Positions 35,266-64,000 of a stretch of 64,000 nt of DNA are shown here, in pieces (position 1 is the stretch's first letter; each line of letters starts with the position of its first letter). The notes beneath the pieces were generated by a model that had not been told where the DNA came from, made no database searches, and was given only the letters and a program-made list of their open reading frames with translations. A program made the position numbers and the translations under genes. The DNA comes from Latrodectus hesperus (Eukaryota > Arthropoda > Arachnida > Araneae > Theridiidae), in NCBI GenBank assembly GCA_037975125.1, contig CM075856.1, forward strand, positions 2,240,825 through 2,304,824, written 5' to 3'.

Positions 35266-36668
35266 TACTACTGGCCATACAAATTTCTACACCAGGAAAG
35301 CGGCACACCACACACGTGAAATTTGAATGACAGGTAGAACTTGCTGTTATATGCAAATGATTAGATTTTCAGCGCATTCATACAAAGCAGGCGACAGTAG
35401 CGACATCTACAATATGCATAAAACCAGAGTTTGACAGCAGTTTTCTCATACTCAATTTCCATTTCAACGTTGTTTTCGGCAAAGAAAGTTGTTGCAATGC
35501 CTCGTGTAAGAAGAAGAAATGCCTATCAGCACGTGTTGGACTTTGATCGAGGAAGGATTATAGCCTACCGGAATTGCGGTTTATCGTACCGCAATATTGC
35601 AGCTCGCGTCGGTCGAGACCCCATGACTGTTAGTAGAACTATGGAATCAATGGGTCAGGACAATCATACGGAACGTCATGCAGGATCTCAGCGACCCCCA
35701 TCACTAACAGCAGAGAAGACAGACATCTTATCCGCATCATCACAAGGGATCGCACAGCCACATCACGAACCCTGAGTCGAGAAATGGAGTCATTTGCAAG
35801 GCAACAAGTTTCTGCTCGAACGGTTCGACGACGTTTGCAGCAGCATGGATTGTCTGCACGGGACCATGGCTTCGGCTACCATTTGCTAAAAGTACCAACG
35901 CGCTGCGTCAAACACAGGCGCGACTTCAATGGTGTGATCAACGACGAACCTGGGCGCGGGAGTGGCATCATGTCATCTTTACAGATGAATCTCGGTACTG
36001 TAAACAGGACCATGATGGCCGCATCCGTGTTTGGAGGCATCGTGAAAAACGCGCATTGCCAGCTTGCATTGGACATCGCCACACTGGCCCATCTGCTGGA
36101 GTGATGGTATGGGGTGCCATTGGATACACGTCTTGGTCACCTCTTGTTCGCATTACCGGCACTTTTAACAGCAACCGTTACATTTCCGATGTGTTAAAGC
36201 CCGTGGCTCTGCCCCATCTTTGAGGCCTCCCTAATGCTTTGTTTCAACAGGATAATGCACGACCGCATGTTGTCCGTACTGTTCTGAACTTCCTTGATAC
36301 AGAAGAGGTTCGACTTAACCCTGGCGACTTTTACCAATTGGGAACGTGTGGTCAATGGTTGCCAAGCGATTGCCACGCCATCACTCACCATCCACTACTG
36401 TCGAAGAACTGTGCCATAGTGTTGAAGCTGCATGGACTGAGATCCCCGTACATGCCATACAATCTCTGTTTGACTCCATGCCTAGGCGGATAAATGCTGT
36501 TATTGCAGCCAGAGGTGGCTGCTCTGGGTACTGATTTCTCAAGATCTATGCTCCTCATTTCCTGTAAATCTAATCACTTGTTCTTTCCACTATAATTTAT
36601 GTGTTTAATAAATATCGTTCTGTTATTTGCATTCCTTTTTGTTGTAGCAATTTTAATCGCCAGTAGTG
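35266..36668 (+). mobile_element. Tc1-like transposon, family T1, copy 1
   Basis: The left end TACTACTGGCCATACAAATT and the reversed right end CACTACTGGCGATTAAAATT are inverted repeats followed by TTCTACACCAGG/TGCTACAAC. TA flanks on both sides. The 1403-bp element is nearly collinear with copy 2 at 43047-44445. It lies about 130 bp beyond the poly(A) signal of the EGF gene. Confidence 0.93.
35497..36534 (+). pseudogene. Tc1-like transposase, family T1 copy 1, broken
   Basis: Starts MPRVRRRNAYQHVLDFDRGR followed by IIAYRNCGLSYRNIAARVGR, the paired-type DNA-binding domain. One extra base near 35640 (compare copy 2) shifts the frame. The first catalytic Asp (FTDESRY, near 35984) and second (FQQDNARPH, near 36245) are intact in their local frames. 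TGA at 36221-36223 interrupts LRGL, where copy 2 has CGA. A small deletion near 36320-36340 removes the SPDL part and the context of the third acidic residue. The C-terminus (FDSMPRRINAVIAARGGC) is intact. Confidence 0.9.
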
Positions 36669-36796
36669 TACATTTTTGTTATTCATATTGACGAATATAT
36701 TATATAATTAATATTTTCACATCTTTTGATTTGATTTTTTGTTTTTAATTTTATTATTTAAAATTAAAGCAAAGTTACTGTTAAGCAATAAAATCT

Positions 36797-36802
36797 TTTA
36801 TT
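36797..36802 (-). terminator. Poly(A) signal AATAAA of the EGF-repeat gene
   Basis: On the - strand AATAAA lies about 130 bases after the TAG at 36935, giving a short 3' UTR that ends just before the Tc1 element at 36668. Confidence 0.55.
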
Positions 36803-36934
36803 AAAACAACAATAATTAAATGCCAATAAATATATTTAACTTTCAAATGCTTGGTAACAAATGCTACTTAAATCAAGTTATCATATGAAAAGAGTAACAT
36901 ACGAAATACATGAAAGTGAATTTTTTGTGGGAAA

Positions 36935-63459
<26,525 letters not shown>

Positions 63460-64000
63460 CTATGGAAAAAACAAGAAAATGAAATATGTTTTAATAAAAA
63501 AGTGATAATTAACAATCAAATAAAAGATAAATATTCTAAGTAAATTGTAGATTCAATTGGTATGTCTGTATATTATATGAAAGGTAGAATAAAAAATATT
63601 AGATGTTATACTAATTATAGTAATTGTGATATTGTACACTGTGGAATCTGCGTACAACGTTGAAGAAATCTCTCATTTTCTTTTCATAATTGTAAAATTT
63701 ATACTACCTCCATTAACTGGTCGCAAGAAAAAAATTAAAAAACAACAACTGTAACAGATTTTAATGTGTCAGTACTACAGATTATATTTATATGAAGTGT
63801 TTTTTATCTTTACAAAAAAAATAAAATTTTAAAAAATACAACAAAATCTGGAATAGCTAATTAAATCACTGAAAAATAAAAGTAAAAAATTTTTGAAATA
63901 ATCAATTCCGTTGTATCCTGAAATCCATTTCTACTTTCATTCAATTCCAAAGAAATTGACAGCTTTCCATATTCAAACTGCAATTAATGAAAGCAACATG
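63460..64000. other. Intron sequence to window end
   Basis: AT-rich; no further exon seen. Confidence 0.6.

Overview
This is a strongly AT-rich eukaryotic window. It has spliced genes with GT..AG introns, long (TA)n, (GT)n and mixed microsatellites, many dead Tc1/mariner elements, tRNA-headed SINEs with (CAA)n tails and 5'-truncated non-LTR retrotransposons. The mix of repeats and gene structure points to an arthropod, most likely a chelicerate such as a spider; this is inference from repeat style, since no marker gene settles the species.

Two host genes are well supported. (1) At 2441-3903 on the + strand are the last two coding exons of an MBD2/3-type methyl-CpG-binding-domain protein (NuRD subunit), with the 3' UTR running to about 5020; the MBD itself lies upstream of the window. 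(2) On the - strand, from 63459 or beyond down to 36935, lie the 3' exons of a multi-EGF type I membrane protein. Ten exons can be joined by splice sites and reading phase: an EGF exon, two short Thr-rich linker exons, two 105-nt EGF exons that duplicate one another, a double-EGF exon, an EGF split over two exons, a transmembrane exon and a short basic tail exon. Almost all the EGF and linker junctions are phase 1, and one extra linker exon survives as a relic. The transmembrane exon is open only when entered in phase 1, but the split EGF delivers phase 2, so there is either an exon I cannot see or a soluble/membrane isoform choice. A third possible host exon (8011-8360, -) encodes a basic, Cys-containing C-terminus with a membrane segment; I do not recognise its family.

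The rest is mostly mobile DNA. 5-14 kb: a 263-bp inverted-repeat MITE, retroelement tails, SINEs and a 656-bp internally deleted mariner with 55-bp TIRs. 15-26 kb: an inverted pair of SINE-A copies with clear target duplications, degraded transposases, a hAT-like 586-bp element with an 8-bp target duplication, a second MITE copy, a double perfect hairpin and a 500-N assembly gap. 30-44 kb: four Tc1/mariner-superfamily elements with recognisable ends (30260, 35266, 38320 and 43047), all with broken transposases. 46-61 kb: introns of the EGF gene carrying a Helitron helicase relic, an HSE-like cluster, an internally deleted Tc1, a mariner fragment and long TA arrays. All elements look inactive. 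I found no CRISPR array, no prokaryotic-style operon, no rRNA and no functional tRNA gene.
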